From: a bacterium
GTDB lineage: Bacteria > Calditrichota > Calditrichia > RBG-13-44-9
Length of the DNA stretch: 33,630 nt
Assembly: GCA_020350205.1 (NCBI GenBank)
Contig: CP070707.1
Span: 3,400,300 to 3,433,929, forward strand
Direction of reading: 5' to 3'
Shown: piece by piece, positions 7,712 to 16,295 of the stretch
Layout of the letters: each line of letters opens with the position of its first letter
Position numbering within the stretch: position 1 is the first letter of the stretch
Notes under the pieces: model-generated
Seen by the model: only the letters and a program-made list of their open reading frames with translations
Databases searched by the model: none
Told to the model about the DNA's origin: nothing
Program-made: the position numbers and the translations under genes

Positions 7712-9022
7712 TTGATAGTTGAAATTATTCTGTATATCCTGTTTTTTACAGTCCTGTTAATATTTTCCGGTTTTTTTTCAGGCGCTGAAACGGCATTTTT
7801 TTCGCTCACTCCGGCCCAGCTCAAACACTACAAAAACGCCCGGGGAGGAAATGAGCGGCGAATCAATAAACTTATGACTTTTCCAAGGCAGCTCCTGATC
7901 ACAATCGTGATCGGAAATACCATGGTCAATATCACCATTGCTTCTTCGGCTGCTGTGTTAACCATAAAACTCAGTCAGTATTTTGGATTGAATCAGCAAG
8001 TGATCATTCTGCTGGATGTTCTGGTGGTCACCTTTGTGATTTTAATACTCAGCGAGATTCTTCCCAAAATCGTCGCCGTACGGAATTCTGAAAATTTTGC
8101 CAGAGGGGCAGTGTATCCCCTCACTTTCATATTTTATTTGCTTTATCCCGTTTCTTATGGTCTGGCAAGATTTACACATTTTCTGCAGACCCATTCCGGG
8201 TTATCGGAAAAGCGGATACTGCTTACGGAAGACGAACTTAAAACACTTGCAGAAGTAGGAGAAGAACACGGCACCTTACTCAAAGATGAAAAAGAGATGA
8301 TCCACAGCATTTTTGAGTTTGGCCAGACCACTGTAAAGGAAGTAATGGTTCCTCGAACCGATATGGTGATGGTGGATACCGCCATCACATTGTCGAAATT
8401 GATGCAACTGGTAAAAACTAAGCTGCATTCACGGATTCCCGTTTATAAAGAGGAAATTGATAATATTATTGGTATTCTCTATGTTAAAGATCTCCTGCCA
8501 TTTGTAAACAAAGTCAAAAAAGAGCAGATTGACCTCCAGAAACTGGTTCGCACCGCCTATTTTGTTCCCGAACAAAAGAAGATCGATGAACTGTTGCGGG
8601 AGTTCCAGGAAGAGCACATACACATGGCTCTGGTGGTGGATGAATATGGGGGCATATCCGGTCTCATTACCCTGGAAGATATTATTGAGGAGATCGTCGG
8701 TGAAATTCAGGACGAGTATGATAAGGAATCACCACTTTTTAAAAAGGTCGATGATAAAACTTTTATTATCGATGGTAAAATGTCCATTGAAGAAATCAAC
8801 GCCGAACTGGACCTGGCAGTGCCGGCGGTGGAAGGAGTTGAGACCATCAGTGGGTTTATTTTAAATCTGCTGGGCTCATTGCCGAAGGAAAAGGAAGAAG
8901 TTAAATATCAGAATTTAAAATTTATCGTTGAAAAGATTAACCGGAATCGAATTCTGAAAGTTAGACTTGAAAAACTTCCCCCGAGCGAAAATGAAAAATT
9001 CCCCCAAAACCAAGCCGAGTAA
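7712..9022 (+). CDS. CNNM/CorC (hemolysin C-type) membrane protein with CBS pair
   Basis: A 436-residue inner-membrane protein of the DUF21-CBS-CorC_HlyC architecture, a family linked to magnesium and cobalt efflux or homeostasis. The N-terminal half is a DUF21 membrane domain starting with a helix and the conserved SGFFSGAETAFFSLTP (about residues 19-34). A tandem CBS domain pair follows (about 205-330, including VKEVMVPRTDMV and VVDEYGGISGLITLEDI). The C-terminal CorC_HlyC domain covers about 345-425. The proposed start is TTG: an in-frame TAA lies just upstream and no ATG occurs before the conserved membrane domain; a clear Shine-Dalgarno is missing. It overlaps selA by 32 bases. Substrate is inferred from the family only. 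Confidence 0.9.
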   Translation: MIVEIILYILFFTVLLIFSGFFSGAETAFFSLTPAQLKHYKNARGGNERRINKLMTFPRQLLITIVIGNTMVNITIASSAAVLTIKLSQYFGLNQQVIILLDVLVVTFVILILSEILPKIVAVRNSENFARGAVYPLTFIFYLLYPVSYGLARFTHFLQTHSGLSEKRILLTEDELKTLAEVGEEHGTLLKDEKEMIHSIFEFGQTTVKEVMVPRTDMVMVDTAITLSKLMQLVKTKLHSRIPVYKEEIDNIIGILYVKDLLPFVNKVKKEQIDLQKLVRTAYFVPEQKKIDELLREFQEEHIHMALVVDEYGGISGLITLEDIIEEIVGEIQDEYDKESPLFKKVDDKTFIIDGKMSIEEINAELDLAVPAVEGVETISGFILNLLGSLPKEKEEVKYQNLKFIVEKINRNRILKVRLEKLPPSENEKFPQNQAE

Positions 9023-10409
9023 ATCTGCCCTACGTCAACTTCCCTCTATTCAGGAACTACTAAGTGATCCGGATATTCAGGAATCTGGAATTGACAGCAG
9101 GTATCTTAAACAGATTCTGGAGCAGGAAGTAAATGAAATGCGGGCTCGGATTCAGAAAGCGGACACTGAAGCAACATTAACTCGGGAAGTTGTTCGGAAA
9201 AAGATTCTTACATCCTCACTGCGACGTTTGAAAAAACTCCAGGCCTTCCAACTCAGGAAGGTTATTAATGGAACCGGTATTATACTTCATACTAATCTGG
9301 GGAGGGCACCCCTGGCAGACACTGCCCGGCAGCATTTATTCGAGATTCTTGATCATTACTGTAACCTGGAAATTGACTTGGATAGCGGGAAGCGCGGAGA
9401 CCGAACCTCGCTGGTGGAGGAAATCATTTGTCTGGTGACGGGTGCAGAAGCAGCACTGGTCGTCAACAATAATGCTGCTGCGATACTCTTGGTGCTGAAT
9501 AGTTTGTGCCGGCGCAAAGAAGTGCCAGTGTCCCGGGGAGAATTGGTGGAAATAGGGGGGTCGTTTCGAATGCCGGAAGTGATGAGGGCCGGAATGGTAA
9601 AAATGGTTGAAATAGGAACCACCAATAAGACTCATTTAAAGGATTATTCAGAAGCGATTACGGTGCGAACTTCGGGAATATTAAAGGTGCATACCAGTAA
9701 TTATCGGGTGATGGGATTCACACAGTCTGTTCCCATTGAAGATCTGGTCAATCTTGCGAATCATCATAAAATTCCTTTAATTTATGACATGGGAAGTGGC
9801 GTGATTGAAGATCTGGAAGACTGGGGATTTTCCCATGAGCCGGTGGCCAGGGAATATGTGAAGGCAGGGGTGGATGTTATTACCTTTAGTGCAGACAAAG
9901 TTCTGGGCGGACCGCAGGCCGGTATCATCGTTGGGAAGAAAAGATATCTACAGAAAATTAAGAAGAATCATCTGTTGCGGGCTCTGCGCTGTGACAAGCT
10001 AACCTATGCTTTGCTGGATGCAACTCTGCGCCTGTACCTTCAGCCCCGAAATCTAAAGGACACGCTCCCGGTGGCGAAAATGCTGAATCAGACCCGGCAA
10101 ATACTCTTTGAGCGGGGAAATTCCCTGCTTGAAGGATTAAAGGGTTTGCCACTGAAAATGGAATTGAAAGAAACTGATTCTCACATGGGCAGTGGTGCCC
10201 TGCCTCTCGAAAAAATACCGGCGGTTGCTGTGAGTTTGATGCCCGAAAATATTTCTGTAACCCAATTTGCGAAAATTTTGAGAATCAATGATCCGTCTGT
10301 TATCGGTTATATCGAAAAAGATGCTTTTTTGCTTAATCTGTATACTATCCGAGACGATGAGATTCCACTCATAATAGATAAAATTCGGTTTATATTTGCA
10401 AATAATTAA
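8991..10409 (+). CDS. selA: L-seryl-tRNA(Sec) selenium transferase
   Basis: SelA is a PLP enzyme that converts Ser-tRNA(Sec) to Sec-tRNA(Sec) using selenophosphate. The product has the family N-terminal region (LRQLPSIQELL), NGTGIILHTNLGRAPL, VVNNNAAAILLVLN, RGELVEIGGSFRMPEVM, and SADKVLGGPQAGI containing the PLP-binding lysine (Lys303 counted from this start). I chose the ATG at 8991 (472 aa); a TTG at 8967 would add 8 residues. The start lies inside the end of the CNNM gene, so translation may be coupled. selB follows after 60 bases. selD and selC are not in the window. Nothing suggests loss of function. Confidence 0.96.
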   Translation: MKNSPKTKPSKSALRQLPSIQELLSDPDIQESGIDSRYLKQILEQEVNEMRARIQKADTEATLTREVVRKKILTSSLRRLKKLQAFQLRKVINGTGIILHTNLGRAPLADTARQHLFEILDHYCNLEIDLDSGKRGDRTSLVEEIICLVTGAEAALVVNNNAAAILLVLNSLCRRKEVPVSRGELVEIGGSFRMPEVMRAGMVKMVEIGTTNKTHLKDYSEAITVRTSGILKVHTSNYRVMGFTQSVPIEDLVNLANHHKIPLIYDMGSGVIEDLEDWGFSHEPVAREYVKAGVDVITFSADKVLGGPQAGIIVGKKRYLQKIKKNHLLRALRCDKLTYALLDATLRLYLQPRNLKDTLPVAKMLNQTRQILFERGNSLLEGLKGLPLKMELKETDSHMGSGALPLEKIPAVAVSLMPENISVTQFAKILRINDPSVIGYIEKDAFLLNLYTIRDDEIPLIIDKIRFIFANN

Positions 10410-10469
10410 TCTTGCCTGCACAAAACACGAATAGATCGGGTAAAAAACCAGAAATCGTCGCTTTATCTC

Positions 10470-12395
10470 ATGAATATTAAACAGAGACAATATGTGATCG
10501 GTCTGGCAGGGCATATCGATCATGGTAAGACCGCCTTGGTAAAAGCCCTGACAGGGATTGATACCGACCGCCTGAAGGAAGAAAAAGCTAGAGGGATAAC
10601 CATAGATTTGGGTTTTGCCCATCTCAGCCAGAATATTACCCTGATCGATGTACCCGGTCACGAACGTCTGATTAAAAATATGGTTGCCGGGGTGAGCACC
10701 ATCGACATGGTACTGTTCGTCATTGCGGCCGATGATGGTATTATGCCGCAGACCCGTGAACATCTGGATATCGTCAAACTGCTGGGAATCAAGCAAGGTC
10801 TTTTTGTGATTACCAAAGTTGATCTGGTTGCAAAGGACTGGCTGGAATTGGTTGAAGAGGAGGTCCGGAACTTATTACAGGGATCCGTATTTGACGGATC
10901 GCCAATTCTAAGGTTCTCAGCGATAAGCGGTGCGGGAATCGAAGAGGTGAGACAATCTCTTTTCCAACTCATCGACCAAATGGGGCAAAAAGAACATGAT
11001 GGGATATTCAGACTTCCGGTGGACCGGGCGTTTTCCAAAGCTGGATTCGGCACCATTGTCACCGGAAGCGTGATCTCGGGCAGTCTGAAAACCGGAGATT
11101 CTGTCGAGATTTTACCTGAAAAGATAGTAGCCCGAATCCGGGGACTGCAAAGCCATGATTCCCAGGTTGATGAGGTAGAGGCGGGATTTCGTGCAGCTGT
11201 AAATCTGGTCGCAGGGGATCGCGTGGAAATAGTTCGGGGACAGGTTCTTGTCCAACCCGGTTTTTATGAACCGGTACAACTCGTTAATACTCATGTGCAG
11301 CTGCTTCCCGGAGTAAAATTTAATCTAAAAAATCAGGTAAGGGTCAGGCTTCATCTCCATACCAGTGAAATTTTAGGAAGAGTCATACTAATGGACCGGA
11401 AAGAAATTCATCCCGGTGAGGAAGGATTGGTGCAGATTCGCCTCGAGAGTCCGGTCTATGCTTCCTATAAAGATCGTTTTATTATCAGACAATATTCACC
11501 GCAGATTACAGTGGGTGGCGGTACAGTTTTAGAAACCAATCCACCCAGATTTAGAAAGCGCTTCGCAGCTAAAATGATCCAGAATTTGAAAAAGTTACTT
11601 TCCGGTTCCACGCGGGAGGTAGTTCTGGCTTGTTTCCCGACCATTGAGATCAGAGCGATGTCCCTGGAAAGTATGCAGGTACGGTCGGGATTGTCCCGTG
11701 AATCCCTTTTACAGGAAATCGAAGCTCTGCTAAAAGCACAGGAGATTTTTCACCTTGAACAGATCCGGGAAAAACTTTATTGTTCGCGGAATCAGTTTTT
11801 AAGGATATTGGCCCATAGTAAAAAATTAATTGAAAGGTATCATCAGCGATTTCCTGGCCGTACAGGAATTGTGATGGCTGAATTAATCAGCCACCTGATT
11901 AAACAATATCCGGAAGATATCATAAGGCCAGCAATAGCTTTTGGCGTAAAAGAAAAATCAATCGTTCAAACTGGAGATTTTCTCTCCCTCCCGTCTTTTC
12001 AGACACAGCTGGGAGGGAAAGAGAAAGAACTGCTGGAAAGGATTGAAACCGCTTACCGTTCATCCGGGTTCATTCCACCCACTATTGATGAACTCATCAT
12101 TTCCTTGGGAGTAAAAGAGAGCATATTCCGGGAATTGATCAATATCCTGCGGGAGCAGCAACAACTGGTTATTATCGAAGAGAAACTATTCTATCACAGT
12201 GAAACATTCGAAAAAGTGGTAGACCTCATTCGTCAATTTTTCAGTACACATGCCGAATTAAAAGTTGGCGATCTGAAAGACCTTACCGGGACAACCCGGA
12301 AACATGCCATTCCCTTGCTGAGCTATCTGGATGCCCAGGGATATACCCGAAGAGAAGGTGATGTGCGCCTGGCCGGTCCCAAACTCCAAAACTAG
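10470..12395 (+). CDS. selB: Selenocysteine-specific translation elongation factor
   Basis: SelB delivers Sec-tRNA(Sec) to ribosomes paused at UGA next to a SECIS hairpin. The 641-residue product starts with an EF-Tu-like GTPase: P-loop GHIDHGKT (residues 14-21), [19 protein letters not shown] switch region, DVPGHE (about 56-61) and TKVD. The beta-barrel domains follow, and the C-terminal 250 or so residues have the winged-helix repeats that read the SECIS element (for example [13 protein letters not shown] and the final [24 protein letters not shown]). Length is normal. It is convergent with queG, 19 bases apart. A shadow frame of 219 codons on the opposite strand crosses the selA-selB junction and is not a gene. 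Confidence 0.96.
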   Translation: MNIKQRQYVIGLAGHIDHGKTALVKALTGIDTDRLKEEKARGITIDLGFAHLSQNITLIDVPGHERLIKNMVAGVSTIDMVLFVIAADDGIMPQTREHLDIVKLLGIKQGLFVITKVDLVAKDWLELVEEEVRNLLQGSVFDGSPILRFSAISGAGIEEVRQSLFQLIDQMGQKEHDGIFRLPVDRAFSKAGFGTIVTGSVISGSLKTGDSVEILPEKIVARIRGLQSHDSQVDEVEAGFRAAVNLVAGDRVEIVRGQVLVQPGFYEPVQLVNTHVQLLPGVKFNLKNQVRVRLHLHTSEILGRVILMDRKEIHPGEEGLVQIRLESPVYASYKDRFIIRQYSPQITVGGGTVLETNPPRFRKRFAAKMIQNLKKLLSGSTREVVLACFPTIEIRAMSLESMQVRSGLSRESLLQEIEALLKAQEIFHLEQIREKLYCSRNQFLRILAHSKKLIERYHQRFPGRTGIVMAELISHLIKQYPEDIIRPAIAFGVKEKSIVQTGDFLSLPSFQTQLGGKEKELLERIETAYRSSGFIPPTIDELIISLGVKESIFRELINILREQQQLVIIEEKLFYHSETFEKVVDLIRQFFSTHAELKVGDLKDLTGTTRKHAIPLLSYLDAQGYTRREGDVRLAGPKLQN

Positions 12396-12414
12396 GATCT
12401 TCAAATTTTTCCAT

Positions 12415-13383
12415 TCAGGCATTTTTATTTAGGCCTCTTTCAAGATTTTTCTGGGCGATATGGACATTTCTGAGGAAATTTCTATATCCGCAGCGACGTA
12501 TCGGTGTTCCCTCAAACATCTTATCAAACAAACGCCGGGACAGTTGACTTAATCTGACCAGGGATATTTTCTCCTTTTTAAAACGGTTCTTAAAATCATC
12601 CACCTGGCAATGAGTGGCAAATTTCTGATTCCAGGGACAGACCATCTGGCAGATGTCACAACCGAATATCAGATTGTCCATTTTATCCTGCAGCTGATTC
12701 TCAATTGAACCATGATGCTCGATGGTTAAATAGGAAATGCATTTACGTGAATCGAGTTGATAGGGTCGATCGAGCGCCCCAGTGGGGCAGGCCTTCAGGC
12801 AATTTTGGCAGCTCCCGCAGTATTCTGCCGTGAAAGGTGAATCGGGTTTCAGATCCAGATTGAGCAGAATTCCCCCCAGGAAAAAGTACGATCCTTTTGC
12901 CTTGAGCAACAGGGTAGTATTTTTTCCCAACCAACCCAGACCGGCACGTACTGCCAGAGGTTTTTCCATGATGGGAAAAGAATCAACAAAAATACGTCCC
13001 CGTGCGGACGGAATTTCCTGAGAGATCCAGCGAGATAGATCTTTGAGTTTTTGACGCAGCACTTTATGGTAATCACGGCCCCGGGCGTAAACTGATATTG
13101 TACCAGTGTCTGCCGGATATTGAAATTTTTCGCTTTTCCTAAAATAATTCAGGGCCACCATAACAACCGCGCGGGCTTCTGGAAAATACGCTTTGGGATG
13201 GACTCGCTGTTCAGCTGTATTTGCCAACCACAACATGGTTCCGTGTCGGTTCTCTTCAAGATAGCGTTTTAAATCTTGTTCGGATTCTGATAATGTATCC
13301 GGATGGGTAATTCCGACGGCATCAAAACCCAGTGATTTCGCGTACGTTTTGATTTTTGAGGTAAACCCAGTAAGATTATGCAT
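12415..13383 (-). CDS. queG: Epoxyqueuosine reductase
   Basis: QueG reduces epoxyqueuosine to queuosine in tRNA, the last step of the pathway, using a cobalamin cofactor and two [4Fe-4S] clusters. The 322-residue product has Asp134 in FVDSFPIMEK (the expected catalytic acid), GWLGKNTTLL, and the cluster ligands Cys189, 192, 195, 199 (CGSCQNCLKACP), Cys215, and Cys242, 245, 249 (CDICQMVCP). It is shorter than the roughly 380-residue forms of E. coli and B. subtilis because the C-terminal HEAT-like tRNA-binding part is missing; short forms are common in other phyla. It stands alone on the minus strand, 214 bases from the ferredoxin gene upstream. QueA, which makes epoxyqueuosine, is at 19287-20360. 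Confidence 0.95.
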   Translation of the reverse strand: MHNLTGFTSKIKTYAKSLGFDAVGITHPDTLSESEQDLKRYLEENRHGTMLWLANTAEQRVHPKAYFPEARAVVMVALNYFRKSEKFQYPADTGTISVYARGRDYHKVLRQKLKDLSRWISQEIPSARGRIFVDSFPIMEKPLAVRAGLGWLGKNTTLLLKAKGSYFFLGGILLNLDLKPDSPFTAEYCGSCQNCLKACPTGALDRPYQLDSRKCISYLTIEHHGSIENQLQDKMDNLIFGCDICQMVCPWNQKFATHCQVDDFKNRFKKEKISLVRLSQLSRRLFDKMFEGTPIRRCGYRNFLRNVHIAQKNLERGLNKNA

Positions 13384-13597
13384 GTTCAGTATTTTACTTC
13401 ACTCTTAATTTCGCCATGAACTGATCGGAATATACAATATGCTCGATTAATAATCTCAAACTTTTTAAGGTAAAAGTCGGGCTCATTTAAATTTCTACGG
13501 ATTTAGTATAATCAATGGCAATCCAGGCAATGAGGATTATTTCAGGGGGCATTTACTCATTACGGAGTTAATGAATTTATTAGACTGACGGAACTTG
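13384..13597. other. Intergenic region between ferredoxin gene and queG
   Basis: 214 bases, AT-rich, with no reading frame, tRNA or strong terminator seen. A TATACT (minus strand, 13505-13510) has no well-spaced -35. queG presumably has a promoter here but I cannot place it. Confidence 0.4.
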
Positions 13598-13819
13598 TCA
13601 GGGGGTCACATTATGAACAATATCTTTCGCAGAACTTAATTCTAAGGCACGGACCGGACATACCCAAATACATTTGTTACAGCGCGTGCATCCGTCTTGT
13701 TCAATGGATAATTGATGAGCCGACAGGTAAATGACGTTTTCAGGGCATACCCCGACACAGGTGCCACAAAGATCGCACAAATCGTAGTCGATAATCACAA
13801 ATTTATCATGCACTGGCAT
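13598..13819 (-). CDS. Small 2[4Fe-4S] ferredoxin
   Basis: A 73-residue protein with two complete CxxCxxCxxxC motifs: Cys15, 18, 21, 25 and Cys44, 47, 50, 54, each followed by Pro, as in bacterial-type 2[4Fe-4S] ferredoxins that carry low-potential electrons in the cytoplasm. Both motifs are intact. The ATG has an AGCAGG site 8 bases upstream and lies only 12 bases after the phosphodiesterase stop, so the two are probably co-transcribed. The partner oxidoreductase is not evident; no reductase or dehydrogenase neighbours it. QueG, 214 bases downstream, needs reduced flavodoxin or ferredoxin, so this could serve it, but that is only inferred from proximity. Confidence 0.88.
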   Translation of the reverse strand: MPVHDKFVIIDYDLCDLCGTCVGVCPENVIYLSAHQLSIEQDGCTRCNKCIWVCPVRALELSSAKDIVHNVTP

Positions 13820-13831
13820 CAGAAAAACCTG

Positions 13832-14599
13832 CTAATATTGAATCACAAGCTCATTCAAACTTATTCCATCCTGCTGGATCATTTTTTTAAGCTGCAGAAA
13901 TATTTCAGGCTTATTGCTGATAATTCCATGAATTCCATTTTGAATCTGCTCCAGCATTCCTCGGGCCTCGTCGATGGTCCAGGCATAAATTTCACTGGCA
14001 CGCTCAGTCAGATTGGATATGTATTTTTTATCCAGGATTCGGTAACGGGCGTGCAAAGACTGAACCGGCTGCCCGTTCAGAAACATCATGCTGGAACGGT
14101 TTCTAAAAATAAATCCATTATGCAATCCGGGATAAAGCAGGGCAATTTTTTTAAGTACAAACGGATTGAATGAGGATAGAATGATGTTGTCTTTTAATTG
14201 ATGATCCTTAAGGATCTGGATGATTTTCTCTTCCAGATTATTCTTTGAAAACGGATCTTTTTTGATATCAATGTTGATCAGTAATTTTTTACTGGCGAGT
14301 TCCAGGATTTCATTCAGGGTTGGTATTTTGAAATTGTTTTTGCCGGAACCTCTCAAGATCAACTGTTTTATTTCAGAGTAGCTCATTTTTTGGATAGATC
14401 CCCGGTACCCGGTCATTCGATGCGTAAAACGATCATGAAACACGACCACTTTCTCATCGGCGCAAAGTCTTACATCCAGTTCAATACCGTCGCAACCAAG
14501 TTCAATAGCTTTTTCAAAGGCTGCAATGGAATTTTCAGGTGCAAAAGAGTTGGCTCCGCGATGTGCAAAAATCAATGGCAGTTGCAAAATGAGGCTCAC
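13832..14599 (-). CDS. Glycerophosphodiester phosphodiesterase
   Basis: A GDPD-family enzyme that hydrolyses glycerophosphodiesters (deacylated phospholipids) to glycerol-3-phosphate and an alcohol. The 255-residue product shows the signature FAHRGANSFAPENSIAAFE at the N terminus (His13, Arg14), CDGIELDVRLCADEKVVVFHD with the metal-binding Glu, Asp and His, then NIDIK and the C-terminal AWTIDEARGM and GIISNKP segments typical of UgpQ/GlpQ-type proteins. There is no signal peptide, so it should act in the cytoplasm like UgpQ. The ferredoxin gene follows after 12 bases. Together with the acyl-CoA ligase at the left it suggests phospholipid turnover, though the two are not in one operon. Confidence 0.94.
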   Translation of the reverse strand: MSLILQLPLIFAHRGANSFAPENSIAAFEKAIELGCDGIELDVRLCADEKVVVFHDRFTHRMTGYRGSIQKMSYSEIKQLILRGSGKNNFKIPTLNEILELASKKLLINIDIKKDPFSKNNLEEKIIQILKDHQLKDNIILSSFNPFVLKKIALLYPGLHNGFIFRNRSSMMFLNGQPVQSLHARYRILDKKYISNLTERASEIYAWTIDEARGMLEQIQNGIHGIISNKPEIFLQLKKMIQQDGISLNELVIQY

Positions 14600-14660
14600 A
14601 TAGAAATAATAATTATGAAATATTTATTCAGATGAAAAATAATAAGGCTTTAAAGCTCGA

Positions 14661-14689
14661 AACATAAAGAATGTTCATCATTTAATCAA
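14661..14689 (-). promoter_or_regulatory. Candidate promoter of the phosphodiesterase-ferredoxin pair
   Basis: On the minus strand TTGATT (14684-14689) is followed after 17 bases by TATGTT (14661-14666), about 60 bases before the ATG at 14599. The -10 is imperfect. Confidence 0.3.
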
Positions 14690-14780
14690 GTCTTTTTTAT
14701 GTCGGTGGGGAATCATACGATAATGATTTTTCTGATTTCACTGGAGAAGATTCTCCTGGAGAGAAAGACCGGAAGTAACA

Positions 14781-15557
14781 TTAGAGCAAAATCGAATCAC
14801 CGTCTTCGGCAAGCTGGATTTCCCCGGAAAAATTTCGTGAAGCTTGCAACATAATATTCTCCCTGAGCACTTCCGGGTAAAAGTGGCTCAGAATCAATTT
14901 TTTTACACCGGCTTGCCGGGCTATTTGGCCGGCCTCTGAGGGAGTGAGATGATGTTCATCCGGCTGATCATCAGGAAATGAACATTCCAGGATGGCAATA
15001 TCTGCGTTACGGCAAAGCTCGATGAGTTCCGGGCAGGGCCCGCTGTCTCCTGATATACTGATGACTTTTTGAGCTTTTTTAAATCGATACCCTATACTTT
15101 CCGGGGCATGATTCAAGGCGAAAGTGGTTACCTGAAAATCCGAAATTCGGGATAGTGGTTTTGTCAGCTCTGTAACTTGAAACCTGGAATCATTCATCCA
15201 AACTCCGAAGGCCTCCGAAAGCCCTTTATATAGTTTTATTAATCCCGGCGCACCATAGATTCTGATTGCATGAGAAGGCGGTGATATTGCATGATACCTG
15301 GAAAACAGAAGAGGGATCAGATCAGAAATGTGATCCGGATGAAAATGAGTGAGAAAAATGTGATCAATATGGTTAATATCTCTTTTCAATTCATGCAGGC
15401 GAAGCCAGCTCCCACTGCCACAATCTATGAGAAAAGTTGATTCTGAACTCTCCAGAAGAATTGAGGTACAGGCACGACCATCCTGGGAGCGGATGGTACC
15501 GGTTCCCAGAAGTGTAAGCTTGAGGTAGAAATCTGAATGATCTGTTCTGTCTTTCAT
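14781..15557 (-). CDS. Metallo-beta-lactamase fold hydrolase, RNase Z-like
   Basis: A 258-residue zinc hydrolase. The HxHxDH site is His71, His73, Asp75, His76 in LTHFHPDHISD, followed by NHAPESIGYRF, ISGDSGP, an ADIAILECSF strand, HHLTPSEAGQIA and KKLILSHFYPE, the order found in RNase Z and its close paralogues. RNase Z removes the 3' trailer of pre-tRNAs. It lacks an obvious long exosite arm, but family members vary, so it could also be a phosphodiesterase of the same superfamily. It is transcribed away from the SPOR lipoprotein gene and is followed by a 181-base gap with a short GGAGA/TCTCC inverted repeat near 14743-14756 that lacks a T-tract. Confidence 0.85.
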   Translation of the reverse strand: MKDRTDHSDFYLKLTLLGTGTIRSQDGRACTSILLESSESTFLIDCGSGSWLRLHELKRDINHIDHIFLTHFHPDHISDLIPLLFSRYHAISPPSHAIRIYGAPGLIKLYKGLSEAFGVWMNDSRFQVTELTKPLSRISDFQVTTFALNHAPESIGYRFKKAQKVISISGDSGPCPELIELCRNADIAILECSFPDDQPDEHHLTPSEAGQIARQAGVKKLILSHFYPEVLRENIMLQASRNFSGEIQLAEDGDSILL

Positions 15558-15620
15558 GGCATCAGTCTAAAATATGATTTTTTGATGAAAAAATAAATTA
15601 TTATTTGGGTTGTAGCGATT

Positions 15621-15648
15621 TTGTTTAAAATATTTCTCTTGATATACC
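15621..15648 (+). promoter_or_regulatory. Candidate promoter of the SPOR lipoprotein-yebC-ruvC unit
   Basis: TTGTTT at 15621-15626, a 16-base spacer and TATACC at 15643-15648, about 50 bases before the lipoprotein ATG. It is weak on both boxes but well placed in the 139-base divergent gap. Confidence 0.3.
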
Positions 15649-15696
15649 TGCAAATTTAAGTTAATTTTTCCATCGTTTCACCAATAGGATTATGGT

Positions 15697-16263
15697 ATGT
15701 TTAGAAAAATAGTCATTTCCATTATATTACTGGTTTCAATAACCGCATTTCTTGGCTGTGCTTCATCCAAGAAGGAAAAAGTTGAGCCAGGAGTCCCCGA
15801 AGCCTCCGATCGGCTTGATGAATCTTTTGATCCCCTTTCGCTGGATGATGATGATATCGCGTTTAAAACCAGCCAGCCCCAGACGGTAAAAGAAGCGCCA
15901 GTTTATTTACCCCTGGAAAAGCCAACTGATCTTGAAGATATTCCTGTTGAAAATATAGAAATTGGAGGCTTTCGAATCCAATTACTATCAACAAAAGATT
16001 TGGAAAGTGCGACCCGGGCAAAAGCGATTGCCATGGAACAGTTTGAGGACGTGCGGGTCAAGTTTTATTTGGAATTTGATTCTCCATACTATAAGGTTCG
16101 TCTGGGTGATTTTCAGTCTCGTGAAGAAGCAGAAGATATCCGAGAGGTTGTCCGGTCCCGTGGCTACCCTAAGGCGTGGATCGTTAAAAGTAAAGTCTGG
16201 AGTAATCCTGAATTCCCAGTCCAGGAAGATTCAACTGCGATAGACTCCCCTGAAATTTATTAA
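15697..16263 (+). CDS. SPOR-domain lipoprotein
   Basis: A 188-residue exported lipoprotein. Residues 1-20 form a signal peptide with basic start, hydrophobic core and the lipobox FLGC (Cys21 as the lipidation site). An acidic, Pro- and Asp-rich linker follows (about 25-85). The C-terminal SPOR domain (about 87-168) begins IGGFRIQLLSTKDLESA and continues YYKVRLGDFQSREEAEDI, the pattern that binds denuded peptidoglycan glycans at division sites. SPOR proteins usually act in septation or cell wall remodelling. It is 32 bases upstream of yebC on the same strand. No enzymatic domain is visible, so its precise job is open. Confidence 0.9.
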   Translation: MFRKIVISIILLVSITAFLGCASSKKEKVEPGVPEASDRLDESFDPLSLDDDDIAFKTSQPQTVKEAPVYLPLEKPTDLEDIPVENIEIGGFRIQLLSTKDLESATRAKAIAMEQFEDVRVKFYLEFDSPYYKVRLGDFQSREEAEDIREVVRSRGYPKAWIVKSKVWSNPEFPVQEDSTAIDSPEIY

Positions 16264-16285
16264 ATAAAATATTTTAGAGTGATTT

Positions 16286-16290
16286 GGAGG
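16286..16290 (+). promoter_or_regulatory. Shine-Dalgarno GGAGG of yebC
   Basis: GGAGG, 5 bases before the ATG at 16296. It fixes the start there rather than at the in-frame TTG at 16284. Confidence 0.85.
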
Positions 16291-16295
16291 TTACA

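Noticed and set aside
10137..10796. Open frame of 219 codons on the minus strand across the selA-selB junction
   Set aside because: It is antisense to two well-supported genes, shows no recognisable domain and its length is explained by codon bias of the plus strand.
13384..13597. tRNA(Sec) or another RNA gene in the gap next to queG, near selAB
   Set aside because: No T-arm consensus, acceptor stem pairing or CCA end could be found.
13712..14173. Plus-strand frame of 153 codons over the ferredoxin and phosphodiesterase genes
   Set aside because: Both minus-strand genes have full family motifs; the plus frame has none and no ribosome site.
14743..14756. GGAGA/TCTCC inverted repeat as a terminator after the RNase Z-like gene
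   Set aside because: Stem is only five base pairs and no T-tract follows on the minus strand.
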